In this document: positions 1 to 10,165 of the stretch, one piece after another | How the letters are laid out: each line of letters opens with the position of its first letter | Numbering within the stretch: the stretch's first letter is position 1 | Source: an uncultured Sutterella sp. | GTDB taxonomy: Bacteria; Pseudomonadota; Gammaproteobacteria; Burkholderiales; Burkholderiaceae_F | Assembly: GCA_905198475.1 (NCBI GenBank) | Contig: CAJKCQ010000008.1 | Location: 1 to 49,193 of the forward strand | DNA length: 49,193 nucleotides | Direction of reading: 5' to 3' | Position numbers and translations under genes: made by a program | Notes under the pieces: model-generated | Seen by the model: only the letters and a program-made list of their open reading frames with translations | What the model was told of the DNA's origin: nothing | Databases searched by the model: none

Positions 1-657
1 GAGTTCGGGCACGGCCTCGGCCTCGGCCTGCGTGGGGACGATCATCGGGTCGGGCGCGTCGGGAAGCTTCTCCTCAAGGCGCGCGGCACGCAGCAGAAGC
101 GCCTCGAGGCGGCGCTTCTGCGAGTCGAGGGCCGAGAGCACCGCGAGCGGCAGCTCCCCGGGTTCGGGGGCGAGCGTGCGCGAGAGGGCGAGGACCTGCT
201 CGCGCAGCGCCTTGGAGTGGAAGTCCTTCGCCGCAGCGGCGAGGAGCGCCGAGCCGATGAGGCTCGGCGACCGGACGGGTTCGGCAGGCGCGGCCTCCTC
301 TGCGGGCCGCTTGCGGCCGCGCAGCCGGAACTCCAATCCGAGCACGGGGACGCCCGCCGCGACGAGCCGGTCGAGGAGGCGCGTGGAGAGGTTGCGCAGG
401 CGCGCGAGCTGCGCGGCGCTGTCGGTGATGAGGACCACTTTCTGGTTCTCGATGCGCACGCCCCGGCCGCCCGAAAAGTCGAGCGGCAGGCGCATCGCGC
501 GAACGACGGGCATCACGGCCGCGCCCGCGCGGCGGGCGAGCGCGTACTCCTCGAGGAGGTCTTCTGTGCGCGCGCCCTGCGCGAGCGAGCGCTCGGGCGA
601 ACGAAAGCCCCGGCGCTTGAGCCGGAAGTCGGGGGGAAGGCGGCGGAGTCTGGACAC
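1..657 (-). CDS. DciA-like / DUF721-family protein, 3' end missing
   Basis: An open minus-strand frame runs off the left edge of the window; 219 codons are visible and no stop is reached. The start is taken as GTG at 657, with a GAG-rich stretch about 8 bases upstream and an in-frame stop at 669-667. Residues about 60-115 fit the DUF721/DciA pattern: a small basic domain with a segment reading ITDSAAQLARLRNLSTRLL, then a GVPVLGLEFRLRG strand. DciA proteins load or assist the replicative helicase in bacteria lacking DnaC; that role is family knowledge. A DUF721 gene near secA is common in Burkholderiales. The visible C-terminal part after about residue 120 is alanine/leucine/arginine-rich, probably helical, and not recognisable. 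The two overlapping arginine-rich frames here are shadows: they have no family features. Family assignment is moderate. Confidence 0.6.
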   Translation of the reverse strand, partial: MSRLRRLPPDFRLKRRGFRSPERSLAQGARTEDLLEEYALARRAGAAVMPVVRAMRLPLDFSGGRGVRIENQKVVLITDSAAQLARLRNLSTRLLDRLVAAGVPVLGLEFRLRGRKRPAEEAAPAEPVRSPSLIGSALLAAAAKDFHSKALREQVLALSRTLAPEPGELPLAVLSALDSQKRRLEALLLRAARLEEKLPDAPDPMIVPTQAEAEAVPEL

Positions 658-732
658 AGTGGGCGCTCACTCTCAATGAACTGCAAGTGCATGCAAACGC
701 CCGCAGTGATAAGGAATGCGCGCGGCTCAATC

Positions 733-741
733 TGCGATAAT
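733..741 (+). promoter_or_regulatory. putative extended -10 promoter for secA
   Basis: The 326-base gap between the divergent DciA-like gene and secA (658-983) holds TGCGATAAT, a TGn-type extended -10 with the hexamer GATAAT (5 of 6 matches). No good -35 lies 17 bases upstream. Transcription would begin near 748, giving a leader of about 235 bases before secA. I see no other recognisable element in this gap. Confidence 0.4.
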
Positions 742-983
742 CGTTCGACTGTGCTTTCCGTCAGCGCACCTCGGCGCTCCCTCTAAGGTGAGAAGCGGCT
801 TGGTGCGTCGGGACCGGCGCCCTCCCGTCTGCGGACGAGCAGCGGCCGTCAGTCTACCCAAACCGGAAGCAGCTTCTCTTCGGAGACGCCCTTTGGACGG
901 GGCTGAGCTCCGGCAGGCGACGAGCGCGACGCGGCAGAAGGGCCGTTCCGACGCCCGGGCCAAGGAATTCCTACGAAACCAAG

Positions 984-3737
<2,754 letters not shown>

Positions 3738-3801
3738 TTGAGGTCCTGCTCCGGCAAAAAGCCCGGTCGCCGAATACCACGGACGGCGCCCGGGCCTCTT
3801 C

Positions 3802-3848
3802 GCCCGGCTTTCCCGGTTTCGGCCGCGGGGGCCGGGCGATGTTTTTTT
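3802..3848 (+). terminator. intrinsic terminator after secA
   Basis: GCCCGGC (3802-3808) pairs with GCCGGGC (3831-3837), with further G-C pairing possible inside, followed after four bases by a run of seven T (3842-3848). It lies between secA and the next gene on the same strand. Confidence 0.6.
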
Positions 3849-3887
3849 CCCCCTTCTCCGCGGATTCCCTTCTGTGAGGAGCTCCGA

Positions 3888-5009
3888 ATGCCGGTCGACG
3901 ACCACTTCTCGATCACGGGCCTCTCCTGGCGCTCGGCGCCGGGCGGAGGTGTTCACGTCGCAGACATCCGGCCGGGAGCCGCGTGGACGGCGCGCACCGC
4001 GCAGGGGTCGACGCCGCCCGGCGCCGCCCCTGAGGACGGCGCGGCGAAGCTGCTTGCGGCGGCCGCGGCGGATCCCGCTCGCCGCATCGCGACGCGCCTG
4101 GTGGTCTCCGTCTCCAGAGGAGCGGGCGGCTTCGGGCCGCTTTCGACGCGCGGGGCGGAGGCCTTTGCGGCGGAGTCCGCCCGGGCGCTCAAGACGGCGC
4201 CCTCGAACCTGCTCCACGCCGCGGCGGGCCCCGCCGGGCCTGACCTTCCCGTGGGGGAGCTCCTCCGGGCGCTCGGCGCCGCTCAACTCGAGCCCGCACG
4301 TTGCGCGCCCGAAGGCCCCCATGCGGACGCGGTGGGACTTCCCTTCCGTACGCTGCAGGGGCCGGTTGAAGTCGGCGCGGCGTGCCTGCGCGCGGTGCGC
4401 TTCGGGGCGCAGGTCTGGATTGCGGCGACTGCGGCCGCCGTGCCGCAGAGAGTGCTCGAAGACTGGGCGGACCGACTCTGGACGGCCGGGCCCTTGGTTG
4501 AGCGCGCCGGGACGGGCTTTGCACCCGGCGACGCACTTCTCATTTTTGCAACGGGCGCTTCGGGCGCGCCCGTCGTTGAGGCGCCGGACGCCCCCGAAGG
4601 GGAGGCGGTTGCGGTGGGTCTCGCCGCGGCGCTCTCCCTTCTCGCGCGCCGGCGGCTCGAGCACTTCGGCGCCCGCGCCGCGCTCATGATTCGGGGCGCA
4701 GGGTCCTGGAGCGAACTCGAGCGTGCGGCGCAGCGCCTCGTGCCGCTGCTTTCACTGGAAAAGCCGCGCCTTGCGGCCATCGAGGACCTCAGGGACCGCC
4801 TCTGGGCGGGGCTTCTCACGGCGGATGTTCCGGGTTTGGAGCGCACGCCCGTGCGGGCGACGCTCGAAGAGCGCCTGATCATCGACGGCATGAAGCCCCT
4901 GAAGGCGGCGGAGGACGACGAGGTCGCACTCGAAGCCTGGCTGCGCGGTGCGGGCACGCTGGAGCTCGATCTCGGCCGCGGCAGGGCCTGCGGAACGTTC
5001 CGGTTGTGA
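3888..5009 (+). CDS. degenerate ArgJ-like protein, probable pseudoenzyme
   Basis: The 373-residue protein starts at ATG 3888 with GAGGAG six bases upstream; an upstream in-frame TTG would add 50 residues with no family character. It sits directly after secA, where Burkholderiales carry argJ (glutamate N-acetyltransferase of arginine synthesis). Three blocks line up with ArgJ from memory: residues 71-130 with the 'NTGNANAGTG ... PFSTGVIGEPLPVD' region (here AGPAGPDLPVGELL at 113-126), residues 175-224 with the 'ATDA ... DGDTSTND..LLATG' region (here GDALLIFATG at 214-223), and the C-terminal LELDLGRGRACGTF with the ArgJ 'DLGRG.A..T' end. The self-cleavage segment around the nucleophilic Thr (KGSGMI..NMATM) is absent, and the oxyanion STG is replaced. 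The protein ends soon after LGRG, lacking the usual tail. I infer loss of acetyltransferase activity; any retained function is unknown. Confidence 0.62.
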   Translation: MPVDDHFSITGLSWRSAPGGGVHVADIRPGAAWTARTAQGSTPPGAAPEDGAAKLLAAAAADPARRIATRLVVSVSRGAGGFGPLSTRGAEAFAAESARALKTAPSNLLHAAAGPAGPDLPVGELLRALGAAQLEPARCAPEGPHADAVGLPFRTLQGPVEVGAACLRAVRFGAQVWIAATAAAVPQRVLEDWADRLWTAGPLVERAGTGFAPGDALLIFATGASGAPVVEAPDAPEGEAVAVGLAAALSLLARRRLEHFGARAALMIRGAGSWSELERAAQRLVPLLSLEKPRLAAIEDLRDRLWAGLLTADVPGLERTPVRATLEERLIIDGMKPLKAAEDDEVALEAWLRGAGTLELDLGRGRACGTFRL

Positions 5010-5179
5010 CTGCTTCCCGCACAGAGGAGATCCATCGTCCGCAGCGGCCTCTTTTGGCCGAAGCCCCCTCCGCCTAGGAGAACCTGCAGAGGAAAAAACC
5101 TTCGAAGAATGAGAAAATGAAACTTCCGCGCTCAGGTGCATGCGTTCTGCCGCCTGAGCGTGAACATGTGGAGATTATC

Positions 5180-5863
5180 GTGAGCGACAAGGTTGTTGAT
5201 GTCGCCGTCGGCGTGCTCATCCGCGAAGACGGCAGGATGCTTCTTGGTTCCCGTCCCGAGGGCAAGCCCTATGCGGGCTACTGGGAGTTCCCCGGCGGCA
5301 AGGTCGAAGAGGGTGAAACCATCCATCAGGCGCTCGCGCGCGAGCTCGAAGAGGAGCTCGGCCTTGCGCTCGCCGATTCGACCCCGTGGTTCGTGAAGGA
5401 GCACCGCTATCCGCACGCCCACGTCCGGCTGCACTTCCGCCGCTCGCACGACTTCGTCGGCACGCCCGTGCCGAAGGAGGGCCAGCAGTGCGGCTTCTTC
5501 GCCGCCAACGAGCGCACGCCCGGCCTCATGCTCCCCGTCGATCAGTCGATCGTGAACCGCGTCGAGCTCCCCGAGGTCTTTGAAGAGTCCTCCGACATGC
5601 TCACGCTCTCGCGGAGCGCGCTGCAGGCGACGATCATCCGCGACCGCAAGTACCGCTGGGTCGGTGCGCGCGCCGAGACGCTCGACGACGTGCTCAAGGC
5701 CGTCGCCATGGACTACGACTTCGTGATCGTTCCGCCCGAAGCCTTCGAGGGGCTTCTTGATCAGGGCGAACCGCGCATCCCGACCTACATCGACGGCGCT
5801 CCCGCCGCTGACCTCGCCCTCTGGCAGGCGAAGGGCGCGCACGGCGTGAAGCCCGTCATCTAA
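5180..5863 (+). CDS. mutT: Nudix hydrolase (MutT-type) with C-terminal ThiE/TenI-like domain
   Basis: MutT hydrolyses oxidised dGTP and so prevents A:T to C:G mutations. The N-terminal domain has a perfect Nudix box, GX5EX7REUXEEXGU, at residues 40-62 (Gly40, Glu46, Arg54, Glu55, Glu58, Glu59, Gly61) after the family hallmark KPYAGYWEFPGGK. Residues about 135-227 resemble a shortened, degraded thiamine-phosphate-synthase fold (pattern 'VGARAETLDDVLKA ... YDFVIVPP ... IPTYIDG ... LWQAKGAHGV'), a fusion known in Nudix proteins of beta- and gammaproteobacteria. I chose GTG 5180 because GGAGA sits five bases upstream and the family begins near KVVDVAVG. ATG 5117 would add 21 residues (248 total) and cannot be excluded. 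It converges with yacG. Confidence 0.85.
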   Translation: MSDKVVDVAVGVLIREDGRMLLGSRPEGKPYAGYWEFPGGKVEEGETIHQALARELEEELGLALADSTPWFVKEHRYPHAHVRLHFRRSHDFVGTPVPKEGQQCGFFAANERTPGLMLPVDQSIVNRVELPEVFEESSDMLTLSRSALQATIIRDRKYRWVGARAETLDDVLKAVAMDYDFVIVPPEAFEGLLDQGEPRIPTYIDGAPAADLALWQAKGAHGVKPVI

Positions 5864-5935
5864 AGGAATTCTCCGGGCATCGTCCGGACGACGTCGGTGC
5901 GCGGAGCCTGCGGCTCCCGGCGCGCCCTCCGCTGA

Positions 5936-5963
5936 GGCGCCTTCGGGCGCCGCAGTTGTTTTT
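5936..5963 (+). terminator. intrinsic terminator after mutT
   Basis: GGCGCC (5936-5941), a TTCG tetraloop and GGCGCC (5946-5951) are followed by GCAGTTGTTTTT. A second smaller hairpin, GAGCC-TGC-GGCTC, lies just upstream near 5904-5916. Both lie in the gap between the convergent mutT and yacG genes. Confidence 0.5.
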
Positions 5964-5977
5964 GGGGCGCCGATGCG

Positions 5978-6235
5978 TCAGTGGCGGCGCCGGCGGGGGC
6001 TCTTCTCTTCCGCGCGGGCCGCCCGGTCCGCAAGCTCGGCCGCCCGGGCGGCGGCGGAGTCGAAGTCCTCGGGCGTCATGCGGTCGGCCGACCCCGGTTC
6101 GCCCGCGATGCGGTAGCCGTCGTTGCCCCACTCGCCGAGGTCGATCAGCTTGCAGCGCTCGCTGCAGAAGGGGCGCCAGGGATTGGTGCGGGAGAATTCC
6201 GCGGGAGTGCCGCAGATGGGGCAGGGGACTTTCAT
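5978..6235 (-). CDS. yacG: DNA gyrase inhibitor / zinc-finger protein YacG
   Basis: This 85-residue protein begins MKVPCPICGTPAEF at ATG 6235. It shows the YacG zinc site: CPICG near the N-terminus and FCSERCKLIDLGEW about 20 residues later, so four cysteines in a CxxC...CxxxC pattern. YacG binds GyrB and blocks gyrase DNA binding in E. coli. The C-terminal third is acidic then basic (ending EKSPRRRRH) and probably disordered. It lies downstream of zapD on the same strand, as in E. coli coaE-zapD-yacG. A longer in-frame reading upstream overlaps zapD and has no family character. Confidence 0.93.
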   Translation of the reverse strand: MKVPCPICGTPAEFSRTNPWRPFCSERCKLIDLGEWGNDGYRIAGEPGSADRMTPEDFDSAAARAAELADRAARAEEKSPRRRRH

Positions 6236-6306
6236 GATTATGAGGGACGAAGGGCGCTCCGGAGGGAGTCCGGCGCGCCGCGGGAACGGATAGGAAGGCG
6301 ACCGCG

Positions 6307-7077
6307 TCAGTTTGCGCAGAGCCCGAGCCGGAAGCGGATCGGTTCGTGTACGACGTGCAGGCGCCGCCGCTCGTCGGGGCGCGAGAAGCGGATCCAGAGC
6401 ATGTACTTGTTGGCGCTCACTTCGGGGATGAGCGTGCTCTCGGGCGGCATCCAGATGCGCGCGAGGCTCCAGTTGCGGCCCGCGACCGACATCTGCAGCA
6501 TGCCGTTCTCGGCGTGCGCCTCCGAGACGGAGCTGTTCGTGCGCAGGTGCGAGAGGATGAGCGTCACGGCGCGGTAGGTGGGCACGAAGGACTCGGCGAG
6601 CTTTTCCAATTCGGCGCGGCGCTCCTCGACGGGGCGCGAGAGCCAGAAGTGCAGGAGCGGCATGTCGAACTCGCACGTTCCGCCGGGGAGCTGTTGGCGG
6701 TTGCGGATGAGCTGCAGCCACTCGTTGTCGCGGATGTTCTGTCCCGAACGCCCCACGACCTGCGAGACCTGCTGTGCGGCGGCGGCGAGCGCCGTGATGC
6801 GCGCGCCGATCGCTTCGCCGTCCGCCCCTTCCGCGCGGCGCTCCGCTTCGAGCTGCCGGCGCTCGCGCATGAGCTCCTGCACGAGGTCGTTTCTCAGGTC
6901 GCTTCTCGCGGCGACGTCCGAGAGGTCGAAGAGCACCCCAATCGCCGCCTGGTGCGTAATCGCCGAATCCTGCGCGCAGTACCAGTCGAAGCGCTTCACG
7001 AGCGCCTCAAACCGCAGATAGAAGCGGATCTTCTCGTTGCAGGGGAATTCGTAGAGAAGGAGGTCGTCGGACTGCAT
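6307..7077 (-). CDS. zapD: cell division protein ZapD
   Basis: ZapD (formerly DUF1342/YacF) crosslinks FtsZ filaments and stabilises the division ring. The 256-residue length is typical. Family hallmarks visible are the N-terminal LLYEFPCNEKIRFYLRFE, an NIRDNEWLQLIRNRQQLPGG segment, CEFDMPLLHFWL, and a C-terminal YMLWIRFSRPDERRRLHVV beta region. The gene sits between coaE and yacG on the minus strand, the conserved order. There are 169 bases between the coaE stop and this start, so it may have its own promoter, although none stands out. Confidence 0.96.
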   Translation of the reverse strand: MQSDDLLLYEFPCNEKIRFYLRFEALVKRFDWYCAQDSAITHQAAIGVLFDLSDVAARSDLRNDLVQELMRERRQLEAERRAEGADGEAIGARITALAAAAQQVSQVVGRSGQNIRDNEWLQLIRNRQQLPGGTCEFDMPLLHFWLSRPVEERRAELEKLAESFVPTYRAVTLILSHLRTNSSVSEAHAENGMLQMSVAGRNWSLARIWMPPESTLIPEVSANKYMLWIRFSRPDERRRLHVVHEPIRFRLGLCAN

Positions 7078-7246
7078 GTGGTTGCGCTCTGCGGAGGTGG
7101 GGGAATCGGGTGGTGGACGGGAGGTGAATTGATCTTAGCGCTCGCACCCGCGGGAGTAGACGGGAAGCGTCCGCAGGAACGCTAAAAAATGAAAGCAAAG
7201 GTCTGCGGCGCGCCGCCGACCCGGATTCTGCCGACGGTCCGGCGGA

Positions 7247-7849
7247 TCAGCCCGCGGCGAGAAGCGCCTCGCCGTAGGCGCGCACGCGCGCCTCGAAGGC
7301 TTCGCGGCCCGAGTCGTTCACGATCACGTCGTCGGCGGCGGCGAGCCGCGCCGCGCGCGAGGTCTGTGCGGCGAGGAGCCGGCGCGCCGCGTCCTCGGCG
7401 AGTCCCGAGCGGCTCCCGAGCCGGCGGATCTGCACCTCTTCGGGCGCGTCGATCACCAGGATGCGGTCGGCGCGCGCCCGCGCGTCGGCGCTCTCAATGA
7501 GAAGCGGGCAGTCGTAGACCACGAAGGGCGCGCCGCGCCGCCCCTCCTCGAGCTGCCGATCGACGATCACGGCGAGCCGGCGGTGGATGATCGACTCGAG
7601 CCTCCTGCGGGCGGGCGCGTCGCTGAAGACGAGCGCGCGCATGCGGGCGCGGTCGAGCGCCCCGTCGGGGAGCGCCATCTCCGCGCCGAACGCCTCGATG
7701 ATCTCGGGCATCGCCGCACCGCCCGCGGCGGTGAGGCTTCTCGAGACGGCGTCGGCGTCCACGACGGGCAGCCCCATCGAACGGAGCACCGCGGCGGCCG
7801 TGCTCTTTCCAGAACCCGCACCGCCCGTAAGTCCAAGCACCCAGCCCAT
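7247..7849 (-). CDS. coaE: dephospho-CoA kinase CoaE
   Basis: CoaE phosphorylates dephospho-CoA in the last step of coenzyme A synthesis. The 200-residue product starts at ATG 7849, giving MGWVLGLTGGAGSGKST with the P-loop at residues 9-17; GGAGAAAGG lies just upstream. Other family marks are the VVDADAVSR lid/substrate segment, YDCPLLIES, and RLGSRSGL with the SQ/AQTS region near the end. A longer reading adds 15 residues upstream that do not match the family. It lies immediately downstream of the tRNA-Pro terminator, so transcription probably starts in the short gap or arises by read-through. Confidence 0.95.
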   Translation of the reverse strand: MGWVLGLTGGAGSGKSTAAAVLRSMGLPVVDADAVSRSLTAAGGAAMPEIIEAFGAEMALPDGALDRARMRALVFSDAPARRRLESIIHRRLAVIVDRQLEEGRRGAPFVVYDCPLLIESADARARADRILVIDAPEEVQIRRLGSRSGLAEDAARRLLAAQTSRAARLAAADDVIVNDSGREAFEARVRAYGEALLAAG

Positions 7850-7892
7850 CGCCTTTCTCCTCGGGGGGCGCCCGCCGTCGGGGACGACGGGC

Positions 7893-7929
7893 AAAACAAA
7901 AGGCGCCGTTCCTTGCGAAACGACGCCTT
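7893..7929 (-). terminator. intrinsic terminator for tRNA-Pro
   Basis: On the minus strand AAGGCGTCGTT (7929-7919) pairs with AACGGCGCCTT (7910-7900), eleven pairs with one G-T, around an 8-base loop, followed by a TTTGTTTT tract (7900-7893). It begins nine bases after the tRNA CCA end, so it probably ends the tRNA transcript before coaE. Confidence 0.8.
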
Positions 7930-7937
7930 GAAAATCC

Positions 7938-8014
<77 letters not shown>

Positions 8015-8034
8015 ACTGCTTCATCATTGAACGC

Positions 8035-9033
8035 TTATCGATCACGTCGAACAGTGAAGGACAACAATTCTAGCAGACTCGAATTGAAAATGGAAGGGGG
8101 AAGTTTCGAAAGAGCTTTTCGGCCTCGTTCGAGTTCCGCTTCCGCTCGCGTTCTGCAACGATCAAGAGCTCCGCATTTTATCACAATCGAAGAGATTTTG
8201 TCAAATTCCCCGTCGCCCTGACGAACGGCCTCGTCGATGAGGGCCCGTTCTTCGTCCGTGGCGGCTTGGCGGGCGTAGATGAGCGGAAGCGTCATCTTCC
8301 CCTCGCGCAGGTCCGCGCCGAGGTTCTTGCCGATGTCGGCCGCGACGCCCGTGTAGTCGAGGATGTCGTCGGCGATCTGGAAGGCGTTGCCGAGGGCGAG
8401 CGCATATTCGGCGACGGCCTCCTCCTCGTCCTTGCCGCATTCGGCGACCGCGGCGGCCATGCGCGCGCCCGCCTCGAAGAGGCAGGCGGTCTTGCGCTCG
8501 ATCACGCGGAAGTAGCGCGTCTCGTCGACCGAGGGATCGTGAGCGTTCACCATCTGGATCACCTCGCCCTCGGCGAGGCGGTTTGCGGCGTTGGAGAGCG
8601 CCTCCATGACGCGCAAGTTCCCCGCGTGCACCATCATCTGGAAGGAGCGCGTGTAGAGAAAGTCGCCCACGAGCACCGCCGCGCCGTTGCCCCAGCGTGC
8701 GTTGGCCGTCGGGCGACCGCGGCGCATCAGACTCTCGTCGACCACGTCGTCGTGCATGAGGGTGGCGGTGTGCAGCAGCTCGATCGTCGCGCCGAGGTAG
8801 TTGCAGAGCTCGCCCTTGTAGCCGAGCGCGCGGCAGATGAGGATCAGGAGGGCTGGGCGCATGCGCTTGCCGCCCGCGCTCGTGATGTATTCGCTGATCT
8901 CGTGCATGCGGCTCACGTCGCTCGCGAGTTCGCCGCGGATCACGTCGTCCACGGCCTGCATGTCCGCCGCAATGGGCGCGAGGAGGCGGCGCACGAGCGC
9001 CTTCGGATCCTCGGCGTTGGTGGTCTCGGTCAT
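8035..9033 (-). CDS. ispB: octaprenyl diphosphate synthase IspB (polyprenyl synthase)
   Basis: IspB extends farnesyl diphosphate with isopentenyl units to make the quinone side chain. The 332-residue protein has both aspartate-rich motifs: DDVVD at 95-99, followed by SLMRRGRPTAN, and DDILD at 222-226, each binding magnesium-diphosphate. GGKRMRP at 54-60 is also family-typical. ATG 9033 fits the family start; an upstream extension of 90 residues has no family character. The gene is divergent from rplU-rpmA-obgE, the conserved arrangement. The last 58 codons (8208-8035) are strikingly AT-rich, with rare-looking codons (AAA, ATA, CGA, AGA, CTT, TTG), yet the protein still fits the family through the end (LLELLSFTVRRDR). 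Chain length (C40 or other) cannot be read from sequence. Confidence 0.93.
   Translation of the reverse strand: MTETTNAEDPKALVRRLLAPIAADMQAVDDVIRGELASDVSRMHEISEYITSAGGKRMRPALLILICRALGYKGELCNYLGATIELLHTATLMHDDVVDESLMRRGRPTANARWGNGAAVLVGDFLYTRSFQMMVHAGNLRVMEALSNAANRLAEGEVIQMVNAHDPSVDETRYFRVIERKTACLFEAGARMAAAVAECGKDEEEAVAEYALALGNAFQIADDILDYTGVAADIGKNLGADLREGKMTLPLIYARQAATDEERALIDEAVRQGDGEFDKISSIVIKCGALDRCRTRAEAELERGRKALSKLPPSIFNSSLLELLSFTVRRDR
8175..8204 (-). promoter_or_regulatory. near-consensus sigma-70 promoter inside ispB, aimed at tRNA-Pro
   Basis: On the minus strand TTGACA (8204-8199) is followed by an 18-base spacer and TAAAAT (8180-8175), with TGn directly before the -10. The bases after the -10 are GCGGAG, a GC-rich discriminator typical of stable-RNA promoters. 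Transcription from about 8168 would give a leader of about 150 bases before the tRNA 5' end at 8014. The site lies within coding sequence, with codons reading F-D-K-I-S-S-I-V-I-K. Confidence 0.7.
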
Positions 9034-9101
9034 GTTAAGAGAGTCTCTTCCGTTGGTCTTTTCTGGACGCGCGCCGCGCCGGAGCGGCGCGCGGTGCAGA
9101 G

Positions 9102-9107
9102 AGTATA
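9102..9107 (-). promoter_or_regulatory. putative -10 for ispB
   Basis: TATACT on the minus strand (5 of 6 matches) lies about 70 bases before the ispB start, in the ispB/rplU divergent gap (9034-9361). No convincing -35 is visible 16-18 bases upstream. Confidence 0.4.
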
Positions 9108-9195
9108 GCGGCGCCGTCCGCCGCGGCCCCCTTCGGGGCGCGCTGCGCTGGGGCGGCGGGAACTCTGGTTTTTGCAAAAAATCCGCCCCTTGCGC

Positions 9196-9224
9196 TTGAC
9201 GGACGAATTTGCGCAGTGGATAAT
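9196..9224 (+). promoter_or_regulatory. sigma-70 promoter for rplU-rpmA
   Basis: TTGACG (9196-9201), a 17-base spacer and GATAAT (9219-9224) form the best promoter in the ispB/rplU divergent gap. Transcription from about 9231 leaves a leader of roughly 130 bases before rplU. I do not recognise a known L21-type leader in it. Confidence 0.75.
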
Positions 9225-9361
9225 GCGCACCTTTCCACGCATTGGACGTGCAGCGGCGTTTGCCGGGGATTCCCTCCGGACGACCGGGGCGCGTCGAGTA
9301 CAAAAAGGCTCTGCAAACGTTCCCGCACGGGAGCTGAAGCAGGGCGGCGAGGTTTTACTAC

Positions 9362-9673
9362 ATGTACGCGATCATCAAGACCGGCGGTAAGCAGTACCGC
9401 GTCAGCGTCGGCGATCTGGTTCAGGTCGAGCTTCTCGGCCAGGACGCCGACACCCAGGTTACCTTCAGCGAAGTTCTCGCCGTTTCCGGCGAAGACGGCC
9501 TCAAGGTCGGCAAGCCCGTCGTTGAAGGCGCCACCGTCACCGGCACCATCACCAAGATCGGCCGCACCGACAAGGTCCGCATCTTCAAGTTCCGTCGCCG
9601 CAAGCACTCCATGAAGTCGGGCGGTCACCGCCAGTACTTCGCGGAAGTCCGCATCGACGCGATCAACGCTTGA
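9362..9673 (+). CDS. rplU: 50S ribosomal protein L21
   Basis: The 103-residue protein begins MYAIIKTGGKQYRV and carries the L21 signature KVRIFKFRRRKHSMKSGGHRQ near the C-terminus (in part: FRRRKHSMKSGGHRQ). L21 binds 23S rRNA in the large subunit and needs L20 for assembly in E. coli. Length is exactly as expected. It is followed after 39 bases by rpmA, the universal partner, and preceded by a strong promoter. Confidence 0.98.
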   Translation: MYAIIKTGGKQYRVSVGDLVQVELLGQDADTQVTFSEVLAVSGEDGLKVGKPVVEGATVTGTITKIGRTDKVRIFKFRRRKHSMKSGGHRQYFAEVRIDAINA

Positions 9674-9712
9674 TTGGTTCTTCATTCCTCTCTTTGAGCA
9701 GAGCATAAGAAA

Positions 9713-9976
9713 ATGGCACATAAGAAAGGCGGCGGCTCCACCCGCAACGGTCGTGATTCCAAGGCGAAGCGTCTTGGCGTGAAGGTTTTCGGCAACGCGG
9801 CCATCAACGCCGGCGGCATCATCGTCCGTCAGCGCGGCACGCAGTTCCACGCCGGCGACAACGTCGGTCAGGGCAAGGACTACACCCTCTACGCGCTTGT
9901 CGACGGCGTCGTCAAGTTCGAGGTGAAGGGTGCGTTCCATCGCCACTACGTTCACGTCGAACCGACGGCCCTCTGA
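9713..9976 (+). CDS. rpmA: 50S ribosomal protein L27
   Basis: The 87-residue protein begins MAHKKGGGSTRNGRDSKAKR, the glycine-rich N-terminal tail that reaches the peptidyl transferase centre; there is no Firmicute-type cleavable extension. GNVIVRQRGT-type residues (here GIIVRQRGTQFHAGDNVG) mark the beta-barrel core. It follows rplU and precedes obgE, the conserved order. An inverted repeat TGATCTC/GAGATCA (9974-9980, 9991-9997) begins in the stop codon but lacks a T-run. Confidence 0.98.
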   Translation: MAHKKGGGSTRNGRDSKAKRLGVKVFGNAAINAGGIIVRQRGTQFHAGDNVGQGKDYTLYALVDGVVKFEVKGAFHRHYVHVEPTAL

Positions 9977-10073
9977 TCTCCCGTTTTTCCGAGATCAGCC
10001 GGCCGGGAACAACCGGACTGCACGCGGCCCTTCTGACGGGGCCGGTCTGAAGTGGTCCGGTCCGGATTGAAAG

Positions 10074-10106
10074 AAAGCCCAGTGCGGATCTCCCGGCTGG
10101 GCTTTT
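10074..10106 (+). terminator. intrinsic terminator after rpmA
   Basis: AAAGCCCAG (10074-10082) pairs perfectly over nine bases with CTGGGCTTT (10097-10105) around a 14-base loop, ending in TTTT. It lies 59 bases before the obgE start, so obgE is partly insulated from the ribosomal protein genes. Confidence 0.75.
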
Positions 10107-10165
10107 GCTATTCTCAAGCACCAGATTTTTCCATCTTCAACCCCGACATCCATTCGAGGCCCATT

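Noticed and set aside
74..730. Minus-strand arginine-rich 218-codon frame at the left edge
   Set aside because: It has no family character, is out of frame with the DUF721-like reading, and its composition is that of a GC-rich shadow.
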